Assembly: GCA_030067055.1 (NCBI GenBank) | Contig: JASJAL010000063.1 | Location: 1 to 18,777 of the forward strand | Direction of reading: 5' to 3' | DNA from: Kiloniellales bacterium | GTDB lineage: Bacteria > Pseudomonadota > Alphaproteobacteria > Kiloniellales > JAKSBE01 | DNA: 18,777 bases | In this document: in pieces, positions 1 through 7,484 of the stretch | How positions within the stretch are numbered: position 1 is the first letter of the stretch | How the letters are laid out: each line of letters starts with the position of its first letter | Translations under genes and position numbers: made by a program | Notes under the pieces: model-generated | What the model saw: only the letters and a program-made list of their open reading frames with translations | What the model was told of the DNA's origin: nothing | The model's database searches: none

Positions 1-178
1 ATTCCTTGGGATCGAGCGGCAAGTCAGCGACCAAGTCCCCGTCCCGGTCACAGTAGCGTTGATCCAGCGTGCCGCGCGGGCAGTCTTCCTGGGCGCCGGC
101 CGGCGTGGCCGCCAACACCAGGGCGCCAAGAGCCAGCGCTGAAAGCGAAAGTCTAGACCCCAATTTGATGTCCAACAT
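1..178 (-). CDS. PhnD-like phosphate/phosphonate ABC transporter periplasmic binding protein, N-terminal fragment
   Basis: Only the first 59 codons are inside the window; the gene continues past the left edge. The start is an ATG at 176-178 (complement) preceded by GGAGG about seven bases upstream. The product begins with a typical Sec signal peptide: basic start, hydrophobic stretch, and a likely cleavage after an Ala-Gly-Ala run near residue 28. It then reads CPRGTLDQRYCDRDGDLVAD. From memory, that Cys-Pro-Arg-Gly plus Tyr-Cys-Asp-Arg-x-Gly-Asp start resembles the mature N-terminus of alphaproteobacterial PhnD-like substrate-binding proteins, which bind phosphate, phosphite or phosphonate in the periplasm. 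A signal peptide is clear. The family call rests on about 30 residues, so another secreted protein remains possible. Confidence 0.55.
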   Translation of the reverse strand, partial: MLDIKLGSRLSLSALALGALVLAATPAGAQEDCPRGTLDQRYCDRDGDLVADLPLDPKE

Positions 179-207
179 AAAACGCCTCCCCTATCCCCTT
201 GTGATTT

Positions 208-236
208 CTCTTATTTGTGGGGTTTGCCTAAGTCAA
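208..236 (-). promoter_or_regulatory. Candidate sigma-70-type promoter for the PhnD-like gene
   Basis: On the minus strand TTGACT (231-236) is separated by 17 bases from TAAGAG (208-213). The -35 matches TTGACA at five of six positions and the -10 is weak at three of six. Transcription would start near 200, giving a leader of about 22 bases that holds the GGAGG ribosome site. The promoter overlaps the last codons of the DUF1194 frame, so either that frame ends earlier in practice or the two signals overlap. Confidence 0.4.
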
Positions 237-1101
237 GAAACCTACATTGAGATGCAAGCTTAATCTGACGCTCCCCGATCGCGCAACGTGGATCAGGCTC
301 CCGAGATCTCGAACGATACGCAGACATGACGCGCGCGCCGGTTCGGGGAGGCAAGGCACTTACCTTCGGCCGGTAGCGGATTTCCCGCAGCAGCTTGCGG
401 ATCATGGCCTCGGTGAAGTCTTCGTAGCTGTCGACCGAAAGGGCGAAGGCCTCGTTCCCCGCGATCACGTGGGAGCGGTAGTAGCTCGCCAGATCCGGCA
501 CTTCGTTCTGGATCGCGAGGCCATTGATGGTGATTCCCCGCGCCGTTGCCACGAAGCGGGCCTGCTTCGGCATGACGGTATAGTCCCGCGGCGCGGTCTC
601 CTTGCCGTCGCCGGATACGTCGATCACCTTGCGCAGGCTCTCGATGTCGTTCCGTTCGAACAGACGGACGCTGTAGGCGACGGCCTGGCCTATGCCCGTG
701 CCGCCCGCGACCCGCCTCGGAAAGCTCTCGACGAAGCGCGCCAGGCGCTCGGCGCCCTCCGGCGAGGCAACGACAAACCAGTCAGACGCGTCCTTCGGCT
801 CGGTCGCCTCGGCCCAGGTAAGCAGCGCGACGGCGATCCGGCCATAGGGCCCGGAACGGATCGCCTCCTGGACGGCCTGGTCGCGGAACGCGGTTGCGAT
901 CCCGGACATTTGCAGGGCGTATTCCCGCTCATCGACGCTGCCGGACGCGTCGACCGCGAGCACCAACTCCAGGTCGACCGCGTAGGGTTCGGCGTCCTGG
1001 GCGAAGACGGCGGTGGGTTGCGCAAGGGTCATGGCCAAGGCGGCCACGGCCAGCAAGGAGCCGGGGCGTTTCCTTACTGCCATAAACGGGGGACAGCGCA
1101 T
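211..1101 (-). CDS. DUF1194 (VWA-like) secreted protein
   Basis: This is a 296-residue protein with an N-terminal signal peptide (hydrophobic core about residues 15-30, likely cleavage at VFA-QD near 35). The mature part is a von Willebrand A-like fold of the DUF1194 family. It has a metal-site motif DASGS at 51-55, a GGT motif around 133-135 and a second acidic loop VSGDG near 162-166. These match MIDAS-type positions, so divalent-metal-dependent protein binding in the periplasm is likely; the partner is unknown. An alternative ATG at 1083 fits the signal peptide slightly better, and neither start has a strong ribosome site. Family members usually stop soon after a KLLREI-like motif, here at residues 236-241. 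This frame carries about 55 further Arg-rich residues that run into AT-richer DNA and the next promoter. It lies downstream of the REC-PilZ gene, about 100 bases away, on the same strand. Confidence 0.85.
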   Translation of the reverse strand: MRCPPFMAVRKRPGSLLAVAALAMTLAQPTAVFAQDAEPYAVDLELVLAVDASGSVDEREYALQMSGIATAFRDQAVQEAIRSGPYGRIAVALLTWAEATEPKDASDWFVVASPEGAERLARFVESFPRRVAGGTGIGQAVAYSVRLFERNDIESLRKVIDVSGDGKETAPRDYTVMPKQARFVATARGITINGLAIQNEVPDLASYYRSHVIAGNEAFALSVDSYEDFTEAMIRKLLREIRYRPKVSALPPRTGARVMSAYRSRSREPDPRCAIGERQIKLASQCRFLDLGKPHK

Positions 1102-1203
1102 GAGCGTTGCCGGCTCCGGGTTGCTGGCGCGGGGTCAGGCCAGTGTCCCTCGCAGCCGCGACGACGCAAGCGCGAATAGGGTCAGAGCCGCCCAACAGGG
1201 CCG

Positions 1204-1878
1204 TCAATCGTCCTCATCTTCGATGAATTCGACGCCAATCCGCGCCTCCGAGCGCCAGCGAAGCCGGCAACGCCGCTTCGGTCCCTCGAGCTGGAACAGC
1301 GTAAAGATCTCGGGGCATTCGACCGCGGGACCGGACAGACGCAGCAAGGCCCCGCTTTTCGAGATGTTGCGGATTGCGCAGGGAAGGTGACGCCCCGAAT
1401 CGGTAATGACCGCAGCGGCAAAGATATCCTTCCTGTCGTGACGGCGGCGCTCGGTCGCCTCCTTGTCCCCTTCCCACTCCGGCGTACCGTTAGAGACGAC
1501 CTTCTGCGGCACGCAATTGCCCCTCTTCTTGATGGTGGACTCCATGCGCTCCAGCAGCCGGTCAATGGAGAAGGGCTTAAGGAGGAAATCGTCGCCGCCG
1601 AGCGCCACCCCTGCATCGGGCAACTGGTCGTCGGGCAGGCCGGACTGGAGCAGGACCGGCGTCGTTATGCCCTGAGACCTGATCCGGTCCAGGACCTCGA
1701 GCCCTCCGATGTCGGGCAGGCCGAGATCGAGAACCACGATATCGAACTGCTGGCTCTCGGCCAGCGGCACGGCCTGCTCGCCCAGGCCGACACAGCGGCA
1801 CTGATGCCCACGGCGCTGGAGGGCCCGGCTCACGGCCTCAGACACGTTTCGGTCGTCGTCGACGAAGAGGACCTGCAT
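1204..1878 (-). CDS. Response regulator with C-terminal PilZ domain
   Basis: This 224-residue two-domain cytoplasmic protein has a receiver domain at residues 1-115. It shows the acidic pocket DDD at 7-9, phospho-acceptor Asp51 in VVLDLGLPD, Ser79 at the switch position and Lys101-Pro102. After a short linker, a PilZ domain covers about 143-222, with an Arg-rich RxxxR motif (RRRHDR, 144-149), the NxSxxG motif NISKSG (171-176) and the closing RIGVEF strand (213-218). PilZ domains with these two motifs bind cyclic di-GMP. The protein is therefore well placed to couple a phosphorelay to c-di-GMP, with output probably by protein contact because no DNA-binding or enzymatic domain is present. No histidine kinase gene is adjacent. 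The ATG has AGGGA a few bases upstream. Confidence 0.88.
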   Translation of the reverse strand: MQVLFVDDDRNVSEAVSRALQRRGHQCRCVGLGEQAVPLAESQQFDIVVLDLGLPDIGGLEVLDRIRSQGITTPVLLQSGLPDDQLPDAGVALGGDDFLLKPFSIDRLLERMESTIKKRGNCVPQKVVSNGTPEWEGDKEATERRRHDRKDIFAAAVITDSGRHLPCAIRNISKSGALLRLSGPAVECPEIFTLFQLEGPKRRCRLRWRSEARIGVEFIEDEDD

Positions 1879-2010
1879 TCGTCCCTACCCGGAAAATATT
1901 GCCTAGCGGCGGCTCACCGTTTTCCGCTCCTGGTCAACAGTCATAAGAGAAAGCAATTAAGAGTTTTTCACTGTGCTGTCCGATCGGCGGATTTTTTTGG
2001 TGAAAATCGG

Positions 2011-2907
2011 TTATCCGGGGCCTGATCGGCGCGCGCCGGCCAGCCAACTGGCGGCGGCATTGCCGAGCACCGCCGACAGCACCACCAGCCCGCCCAACAG
2101 GGTCAGCAGGCTCGGCACCTCGCCAACGCCGATCCAGACCCAGAGCGGGGCGAGCACCACCTGGATCCGCGAAAAGAAGGCGATCTCGGCGGCCTGGACC
2201 CGCCGCGAGGCATAGGTCACCAGGATGTACTGCAGGGCCAGTTGAAGAACGCCGAGCAGGACGGTGACGACCAGGTCGTGGGCCGAGAGGGCGAAGCTGG
2301 GCACGAAGGCGGCCGAGACCGCGGCGGCCACGAAGGCGGCGAGGCAACAGGCCGGCAGCATGTCGACGGCCCGCCCGCTGCGCAGGGCGACGAGGGTCAC
2401 GGCATAGCCGAGGCAACAACCGAGAGCGAGCAGGAAACCGGCCAGGCTGCCTTCGGCAAGCCCGTCCCCCAGCATGATCGCCAGACCGAGGAAGGACGCG
2501 ATCATGGCGAGCCAGAGGCCGCGCCCAACCGGCTCGCGAAGGACGACCCAGCCGAGCGCGGCGGCGACGAAGGGCGAGGCGCTGACGATGAAGACGACGT
2601 TGGCAACGGTCGTCGAAAGCAGCGCGAAGATGTAGAAGATGAAGGCGAAGCCCAGCCCGGCCACCACCACGAGACCGCTCGGCCCGATCCGCCGGAACGC
2701 CCCGACCAGGCCGCCGCCGTGGCGCCAGGCCAGGAACAGGGCCAGCGTCAGGGCACAGAACAGCGTGCGGTAGAACAGGATCTGCCAGCCGCCGGCTGTT
2801 TCGACGCTGCGCACCAGGAGGCCGGCCAGGCTGGCGAAGAAGCCGGACAGCAGCAGGCTCGCGATGCCAAGCCGATAGTCCGCGCCGGGCCCGGCCGGAG
2901 CCGCCAC
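2011..2907 (-). CDS. EamA/DMT-superfamily transporter
   Basis: This 298-residue inner-membrane protein consists almost entirely of hydrophobic segments, consistent with ten transmembrane helices arranged as two EamA repeats (about residues 14-147 and 157-288). A conserved-looking proline/arginine boundary (LREPVGRG, about 123-130) sits in the first repeat. Family members export metabolites and amino acids; the substrate cannot be told from sequence. The start is a GTG at 2905-2907 whose G is the last base of the ilvD TAG stop, so the frames overlap by one base and translation is probably coupled to ilvD. A longer in-frame reading upstream exists but would lie wholly inside ilvD on another frame and is not credible. 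The coupling to ilvD hints at export of a branched-chain amino acid or related keto acid, but this is inference. Confidence 0.85.
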   Translation of the reverse strand: MAAPAGPGADYRLGIASLLLSGFFASLAGLLVRSVETAGGWQILFYRTLFCALTLALFLAWRHGGGLVGAFRRIGPSGLVVVAGLGFAFIFYIFALLSTTVANVVFIVSASPFVAAALGWVVLREPVGRGLWLAMIASFLGLAIMLGDGLAEGSLAGFLLALGCCLGYAVTLVALRSGRAVDMLPACCLAAFVAAAVSAAFVPSFALSAHDLVVTVLLGVLQLALQYILVTYASRRVQAAEIAFFSRIQVVLAPLWVWIGVGEVPSLLTLLGGLVVLSAVLGNAAASWLAGARRSGPG

Positions 2908-4643
2908 TATATGTCCGCGTAGGTGTGGGTCTCCGCCTTGGCGCCCGGATGCGTGAGGGCGCCCAAATAGGCCGGGCCGACGGTCTGGGCGTAGCGCCAG
3001 ATCGCGCCCGACTGGTGATCGTGGCTGCGCGGCTTCCAGGACTTGCGCCGCTCCTCCAGCTCGGCCTCGGAGACCTCGACCTCCATGGTCCCGGCCTCGG
3101 CATCGAGGGCGATCATGTCGCCGTCCTTGAGTAGGCCGATCGGGCCGCCGACCGCGGCCTCCGGCCCGACATGCCCGATGCAGAAGCCTCGGGTCGCCCC
3201 AGAGAAGCGGCCGTCGGTGATCAGCGCCACCTTGCCGCCCGTGCCCTGGCCGTAGAGCGCGGCCGTGGTCGCCAGCATCTCGCGCATGCCGGGGCCGCCC
3301 TTGGGCCCCTCGTAGCGGATGACGATCACGTCGCCCTCTTCGTAGGCCCGCTCCTGGACCGCCTGGAAGGCGTCCTCCTCGCAATCGAAGACCCGGGCCG
3401 GGCCGCGGAACTTCAAGGTGTCGAGGCCCGCGATCTTAACGATGGCGCCCTCCGGCGCCAGGTTGCCCTTGAGGCCGACCACGCCACCGGTGCTCGAGAG
3501 CGGCGCCGAGGTCGGGCGCACGATGTCCTGGTCCTCGGGCACGGTTACCCCTTCCAGGGTCTGGGCCAGGGTCTGGCCGGTCACGGTGATGCAGTCGCCG
3601 TGCAGGAAGCCGCCGTCCAGGAGCGCCCGCATGATGACGGCCACGCCGCCGATCTCGAATAGGTCCTTGGCGACATAGCGCCCGCCGGGCTTGAGATCGG
3701 CGATATAGGGCGTCTCCCGGAAGATCTTGCAGACGTCTTCAAGGTCGAAGTCGATGCCCGCCTCGTTGGCGATCGCCGGCAGATGCAGCCCGGCGTTGGT
3801 CGAGCCGCCCGAGGCGGCGACCACGCGGGCGGCGTTCTCCAGGGACTTGCGGGTCACGATGTCGCGCGGCCGCAGGTTCTCGGCGACCAGGCGCATCACC
3901 GCCTCGCCCGAGGCCTCGGCGTAGGCGTCGCGGGACTCGTAGGGCGCCGGCGCGCCGGCCGAGCCGGGCAGCGCCAGGCCGATGGCCTCTGAGACGCAGG
4001 CCATGGTGTTGGCGGTGAACTGGCCGCCGCAGGCCCCGGCCGAGGGACAGGCGGCGCATTCGATGGCGCGCAGTTCCTCGTCGTCGATGGTCCCGGCGGC
4101 ATGCGCCCCGACCGCCTCGAAGACGTCCTGCACCGTGATGTCCTTGCCGCGCAGGCGCCCGGGCAGGATCGAGCCGCCGTACATGAAGACCGCCGGCACG
4201 TTGAGCCGGATCATGGCCATCATCATGCCCGGCAGCGACTTGTCGCAGCCGGCCAGGCCGACCAGGGCGTCGTAGCAGTGACCGCGCATGGTCAGCTCGA
4301 CGGAATCGGCGATGACCTCGCGGCTGACCAGGGAGGACTTCATCCCGGCGTGGCCCATGGCGATGCCGTCGGTCACGGTGATCGAGGTGAACTCCCGCGG
4401 CGTTCCGGCCGCCGCCTTGACCCCCTGCTTGACCGACTGGGCCTGGCGCGACAGGGCGATGTTGCAGGGCGCGGCCTCGTTCCAGCAGGTCGCCACGCCG
4501 ACGAAGGGCTGGGCGATCTCCTCGTCGGTCATGCCCATGGCGTAGTAGTAGGAGCGGTGCGGCGCCGAGGCCGGACCGACCGAGACGTGGCGGCTCGGCA
4601 GCTTGGACTTGTCGATCTTGGGCGTCTTAGCGTCGAGCGGCAT
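2907..4643 (-). CDS. ilvD: Dihydroxy-acid dehydratase
   Basis: IlvD dehydrates 2,3-dihydroxy-isovalerate and 2,3-dihydroxy-3-methylvalerate to the keto acids that become valine, leucine and isoleucine, and their derivatives. The product is 578 residues, inside the family range. It shows the first IlvD/Edd signature [11 protein letters not shown] from residue 133, a cysteine-rich [15 protein letters not shown] segment around 200-214, and the second signature [13 protein letters not shown] further on. Cys60, Cys133 and Cys205 have the spacing expected of the three iron-sulfur ligands. The N-terminus ([17 protein letters not shown]) belongs to the dihydroxy-acid branch and not to phosphogluconate dehydratase. 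The ATG at 4641-4643 is chosen because AGGGGAGG lies about eight bases upstream; a longer frame to 4706 lacks such a site. The gene is first in a two-gene unit with the EamA transporter and is divergent from the amidinohydrolase gene. Confidence 0.96.
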   Translation of the reverse strand: MPLDAKTPKIDKSKLPSRHVSVGPASAPHRSYYYAMGMTDEEIAQPFVGVATCWNEAAPCNIALSRQAQSVKQGVKAAAGTPREFTSITVTDGIAMGHAGMKSSLVSREVIADSVELTMRGHCYDALVGLAGCDKSLPGMMMAMIRLNVPAVFMYGGSILPGRLRGKDITVQDVFEAVGAHAAGTIDDEELRAIECAACPSAGACGGQFTANTMACVSEAIGLALPGSAGAPAPYESRDAYAEASGEAVMRLVAENLRPRDIVTRKSLENAARVVAASGGSTNAGLHLPAIANEAGIDFDLEDVCKIFRETPYIADLKPGGRYVAKDLFEIGGVAVIMRALLDGGFLHGDCITVTGQTLAQTLEGVTVPEDQDIVRPTSAPLSSTGGVVGLKGNLAPEGAIVKIAGLDTLKFRGPARVFDCEEDAFQAVQERAYEEGDVIVIRYEGPKGGPGMREMLATTAALYGQGTGGKVALITDGRFSGATRGFCIGHVGPEAAVGGPIGLLKDGDMIALDAEAGTMEVEVSEAELEERRKSWKPRSHDHQSGAIWRYAQTVGPAYLGALTHPGAKAETHTYADI

Positions 4644-4831
4644 GGTCGTCCCTCCCCTGAATTCGATCCCCGGACCGCGGCAAAGCGCCCAAAAATCGCG
4701 CAGCACGGCGGTCTTGCCCTTGTTTGCCGGGCAGGATATCGGCGAGGATAGGCGCTCACCACCGCTTTTTCCGCAAGCGTGGCCTGCGTGAGGCAGGGAT
4801 GGACGGCGGCGGCAAGGCCGTTCCTACCTTC

Positions 4832-4837
4832 AGGAGG
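4832..4837 (+). promoter_or_regulatory. Distant ribosome-binding site of the amidinohydrolase gene
   Basis: A full AGGAGG lies 16 bases before the only sensible ATG (4854). An in-frame TGA at 4839 excludes any earlier start, and no ATG, GTG or TTG lies between. The spacing is well beyond the usual five to nine bases, so initiation may be weak or depend on leader folding. Confidence 0.5.
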
Positions 4838-4853
4838 CTGAAGACAGAACCCG

Positions 4854-5729
4854 ATGCGGTGTTTCAACGAGTACGCCCACCTCAAGAAGGTGGGGCTGCG
4901 AACGCCCGAAGCGGCCTTCCGCAGCGAGGCGCGGATCGCCGCGCAGTGGCGCGAGCTTGGCTGGCGCGGCGCCCCCGATTTCAAGGCGGCAGTCCGGGAG
5001 TACGACAGCTTCGTCACGGCCCTCGCCGGCAGCGGCGCCGAGCCGGTCTTTCTGCCAGAGGCCGAGGGCCTGACCCTGGACGCGATCTACGTCCGGGACT
5101 CCGCGATCGCCACCAAACAGGGCATGATGCTCTGCCGGATGGGCAAGACGGCACGCCGGTCCGAACCTGCCGCCGTGGCCGAGGGCCTGGGGGCGGCCGG
5201 CGTTTCCATCGCCGGCCGGGTCGAGAACCCTGGCTTGCTGGAGGGCGGCGACTTCGTCTGGCTGGACGACCAGACCTGCGTGGTCGGGCTGACCTACCGA
5301 ACCGACACCGAGGGGGTCTGGCAGCTCAAGGGCCACCTGGGCGACGGCACCGAGCACATGATTCTGGTCGACCTGCCCCACTACAAGGGGCCCGACGACG
5401 TCTTTCATCTGATGTCGATCCTGAGCCCCCTGGACCGGGATCTGGCGCTGGTCTTCTCGCCGCTGATGCCGATCTCCTTCCGGCGCAAGCTGCAGGACCG
5501 GGGGATCGAGCTGGTCGAGGCGGCGGAGGAGGAGTTCGAGACCAAGGGCTGCAACGTCCTGGCCCTGGGGCCCCGGCTCTGCCTGGCGGTCGACGGCAAC
5601 CCGCAGACCCGTCGGCGCCTCGAGGCCGCGGGATGCGAGGTCCTGGTCTACGAGGGCCGGGAGATCACCCAGAAAGGCGACGGCGGTCCGACCTGCCTGA
5701 CCCTGCCGCTGGAGCGCGACAACGCCTGA
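4854..5729 (+). CDS. Dimethylarginine dimethylaminohydrolase-like amidinohydrolase
   Basis: This 291-residue member of the guanidino-group modifying (arginine deiminase/amidinotransferase) superfamily is of the DDAH type, which hydrolyses methylated arginine to citrulline and methylamines. Active-site features can be read directly: YVRDSA at 79-84, EGGD at 130-133 (substrate-binding acid), FHLMS with His185, and the catalytic Cys281 in GGPTCLTLPL near the C-terminus. The N-terminus (FNEYAHLKKVGLRTPEAAF) is like other DDAH proteins, which supports the ATG at 4854. No signal peptide is present, so it is cytoplasmic. A role in using free methylarginine or arginine analogues as a nitrogen source is plausible; arginine deiminase-like activity on another guanidine cannot be excluded. 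It is divergent from ilvD and is followed after 131 bases by the pentapeptide protein gene. Confidence 0.87.
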   Translation: MRCFNEYAHLKKVGLRTPEAAFRSEARIAAQWRELGWRGAPDFKAAVREYDSFVTALAGSGAEPVFLPEAEGLTLDAIYVRDSAIATKQGMMLCRMGKTARRSEPAAVAEGLGAAGVSIAGRVENPGLLEGGDFVWLDDQTCVVGLTYRTDTEGVWQLKGHLGDGTEHMILVDLPHYKGPDDVFHLMSILSPLDRDLALVFSPLMPISFRRKLQDRGIELVEAAEEEFETKGCNVLALGPRLCLAVDGNPQTRRRLEAAGCEVLVYEGREITQKGDGGPTCLTLPLERDNA

Positions 5730-5860
5730 AATCCGGACCGAGCGGTCATCCCGGGCCTCGTCTCGGCGCGGCTTTCGGGCTATGGTCCGCTCGCCACGCC
5801 GATGACCGGCTGGATCAGGTAGAGACGCTCACTCAGGTAGAGAAAAAGGGGACCCCGCTG

Positions 5861-6487
5861 GTGTTAAGGACAATATTCCTTTGCGCGATCGCGCTGATCG
5901 CGCTTCCCATGACCGGCCCCGCCGCTTTCGAGGCGAGCGACCTTGCGAAGCTCAAGGCCGGCGGCGGCTGCCCGCGCTGCGACCTGACGGCCGCCGACCT
6001 CAAGGGCATGAACCTGAGCGGCCGGGACCTGCAGGGCGCCGACCTCTCCTCGGCGCTGCTCCAGGGCGCCAACCTGTCCCGCGCCAACCTGAGGTCGGCC
6101 AAGTTCGAGAGGGCCGACCTTTCCGAAGCGAATCTGCGCAAGGCCTTTATGGACGGCGCCCGCCTGACCGGCGCCAAGCTGCACGGCACCAGCTTCTACA
6201 AGGCCAAGGCCGGCGTCGCCCCGCCGACCTTCGCCGGAGCCGGCCTCGAAGGCGCGCAGTTCTACAAGGTCCAGTTCGGGGCGGCGGATTTCCGCGGCGC
6301 CCGGGTCCAGGGCGCCAGCTTCTATAAGGCCGACCTGAAGGGCGCCGACCTGCGCGAGGCCGACCTCTCGGGCACCAGCTTCATCGCCGCCGATCTGACG
6401 GGCGCCGACTTCAGCGGCGCGACGATGGAAAGCACCCTGTTCTGGCGCGCCACCCTCGACGACACCAAGGGCCTGGAGTTCCGCTGA
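5861..6487 (+). CDS. Secreted pentapeptide-repeat protein
   Basis: This is a 208-residue protein starting at a GTG with AAAGGGG nine bases upstream. A short signal peptide (hydrophobic residues about 4-20, likely cut near the AAF-EAS region) predicts export to the periplasm. The rest is almost entirely A(D/N)LxG-type pentapeptides, roughly 29 units, which fold as a right-handed quadrilateral beta-helix. The array is interrupted once near residues 117-127 (AKAGVAPPTF). The repeats are preceded by a Cys-x-x-Cys pair (CPRC, 37-40), which could cap the helix with a disulfide. Three units carry a Ser/Gln-Phe-Tyr-Lys motif, so one face bears stacked aromatic residues. No enzymatic domain is seen and the function is unknown. 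It is not obviously a Qnr-type gyrase protector because it appears to be exported. Confidence 0.85.
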   Translation: MLRTIFLCAIALIALPMTGPAAFEASDLAKLKAGGGCPRCDLTAADLKGMNLSGRDLQGADLSSALLQGANLSRANLRSAKFERADLSEANLRKAFMDGARLTGAKLHGTSFYKAKAGVAPPTFAGAGLEGAQFYKVQFGAADFRGARVQGASFYKADLKGADLREADLSGTSFIAADLTGADFSGATMESTLFWRATLDDTKGLEFR

Positions 6488-6517
6488 GCCCGCCGTTGCT
6501 GCAGCCGGACGGCCGGG

Positions 6518-7378
6518 TCAGACCGATCTCAGTCGGTCCATGCAGTGGCCGAGGATCCAGTCGACGACCGCCGAGACCCGAGCGGTCTTGCGCAGTTCCG
6601 GGTGGACCACCATCCAGATGTCGCGCCTGACCACCGGCTCCGGTCCGGAGAGGCAGCGCAGCCCCTCCTGCCCTTCCGCGACAAGTCGGGGCAGGACGGC
6701 CCGGCCCAGTCCGCGAACCGCCAGATACCGCAGGGCGTCGGCCTGATTGACCCTGACCACCGGCGCTTCCCCCGGCGCCAGCTGCTTGCGCAGCCAGACC
6801 GCCTCCGGCACATGGCTCAGATCCTCGTCGTAGCTGAGCCAGGGCAGGCTCTCACCGGCGTCGCCGAGGGCGGGCGCGGCATAGACGCCGTAATCGAGGA
6901 CACCGACCTTGCGCAGGCGATCGCTGCCGTCGCTGGGCCGGCCCAGGCGCAGCGCCAGGTCGGCCTCGCGCCGGGTCAGGCTGAGGTTGGCATTGGAGCC
7001 GGTCAGCTCGACCCGCAGCTTGGGATGCGCGGAAAGCAGGCCCGGCAGGCAAGGCACCAAGAGGTGATTCACCAGCATGATCACCGAGGTGACCCGGACG
7101 CTGCCCTCGAGGGACTGGTCCTGGCCGGCCACCTGCCCCTCCAGGGCCAGGACCTCGCGCTCGATGGTCTCGCCATGACGAATCGCCAGCTCGCCCGCCG
7201 CGGTCGCGGTGTAGCGGCCGTCGATCCGGTCGAAGAGCCGGACGCCCAGGGCGGTCTCGGCGGCTTGGATCCGCCGGCCGACCGTGGTCGCATCGATCCT
7301 CAAGCCCTTGGCCGCCGCCGCCAAGGTGCCGCCCCGCGCGACCGCGAGTATCGGCCGCAAATCATCCCAATCAAGCAT
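6518..7378 (-). CDS. LysR-family transcriptional regulator
   Basis: This 286-residue regulator has the N-terminal winged helix-turn-helix of the LysR family at about residues 3-62 (DDLRPILAVARGGTLAAAAK, then TTVGRRIQAAETALGVRLFDR), a linker helix, and an effector-binding domain at about 90-285. It probably acts as a tetramer that senses a small ligand. It is divergent from the cysteine hydrolase gene, with 106 bases between start codons. That is the classic arrangement for a LysR protein and its target, so control of the hydrolase is likely but inferred. The sequence directly before its ATG contains no recognisable Shine-Dalgarno site and is occupied instead by a near-palindrome (7381-7394). 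The 3' end converges on the pentapeptide protein gene with 30 bases between. Confidence 0.92.
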   Translation of the reverse strand: MLDWDDLRPILAVARGGTLAAAAKGLRIDATTVGRRIQAAETALGVRLFDRIDGRYTATAAGELAIRHGETIEREVLALEGQVAGQDQSLEGSVRVTSVIMLVNHLLVPCLPGLLSAHPKLRVELTGSNANLSLTRREADLALRLGRPSDGSDRLRKVGVLDYGVYAAPALGDAGESLPWLSYDEDLSHVPEAVWLRKQLAPGEAPVVRVNQADALRYLAVRGLGRAVLPRLVAEGQEGLRCLSGPEPVVRRDIWMVVHPELRKTARVSAVVDWILGHCMDRLRSV

Positions 7379-7380
7379 GA

Positions 7381-7394
7381 CTGCAAATTCGCAG
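7381..7394. promoter_or_regulatory. Near-palindrome, candidate LysR operator
   Basis: CTGCAAATTCGCAG is symmetric at 12 of 14 positions (CTGC-x-AATT-x-GCAG). It begins two bases upstream of the LysR start codon and lies in the intergenic space shared with the hydrolase gene. LysR proteins bind interrupted dyads with a T...A core. Here the T-to-A spacing is ten bases and not the canonical eleven, so the assignment is tentative. Its position over the ribosome-binding region would suit autorepression. Confidence 0.3.
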
Positions 7395-7484
7395 GTTATC
7401 TGGGCAGGCTCAACCCTTTACCGGCATCGGCGCCAGCCTGATCTTCCAAGAGGTCGATGTCGCCTGGGCTGAGGAGTTCGGCAG

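Noticed and set aside
1182..1206. GCCC-loop-GGGC hairpin at the end of the REC-PilZ gene as a terminator
   Set aside because: There are only four to five stem pairs and no T-run; it is likely chance in GC-rich DNA.
1985..2007. A/T-rich imperfect hairpin after the EamA gene as a terminator
   Set aside because: The stem consists mostly of A-T pairs with mismatches and no T-run lies in the right place on the minus strand.
4724..5860. Long plus-strand frame that would fuse sequence antisense to ilvD and overlapping the amidinohydrolase to the pentapeptide protein
   Set aside because: The extension is a low-complexity shadow. A GTG with a good ribosome site and signal peptide at 5861 is the real start.
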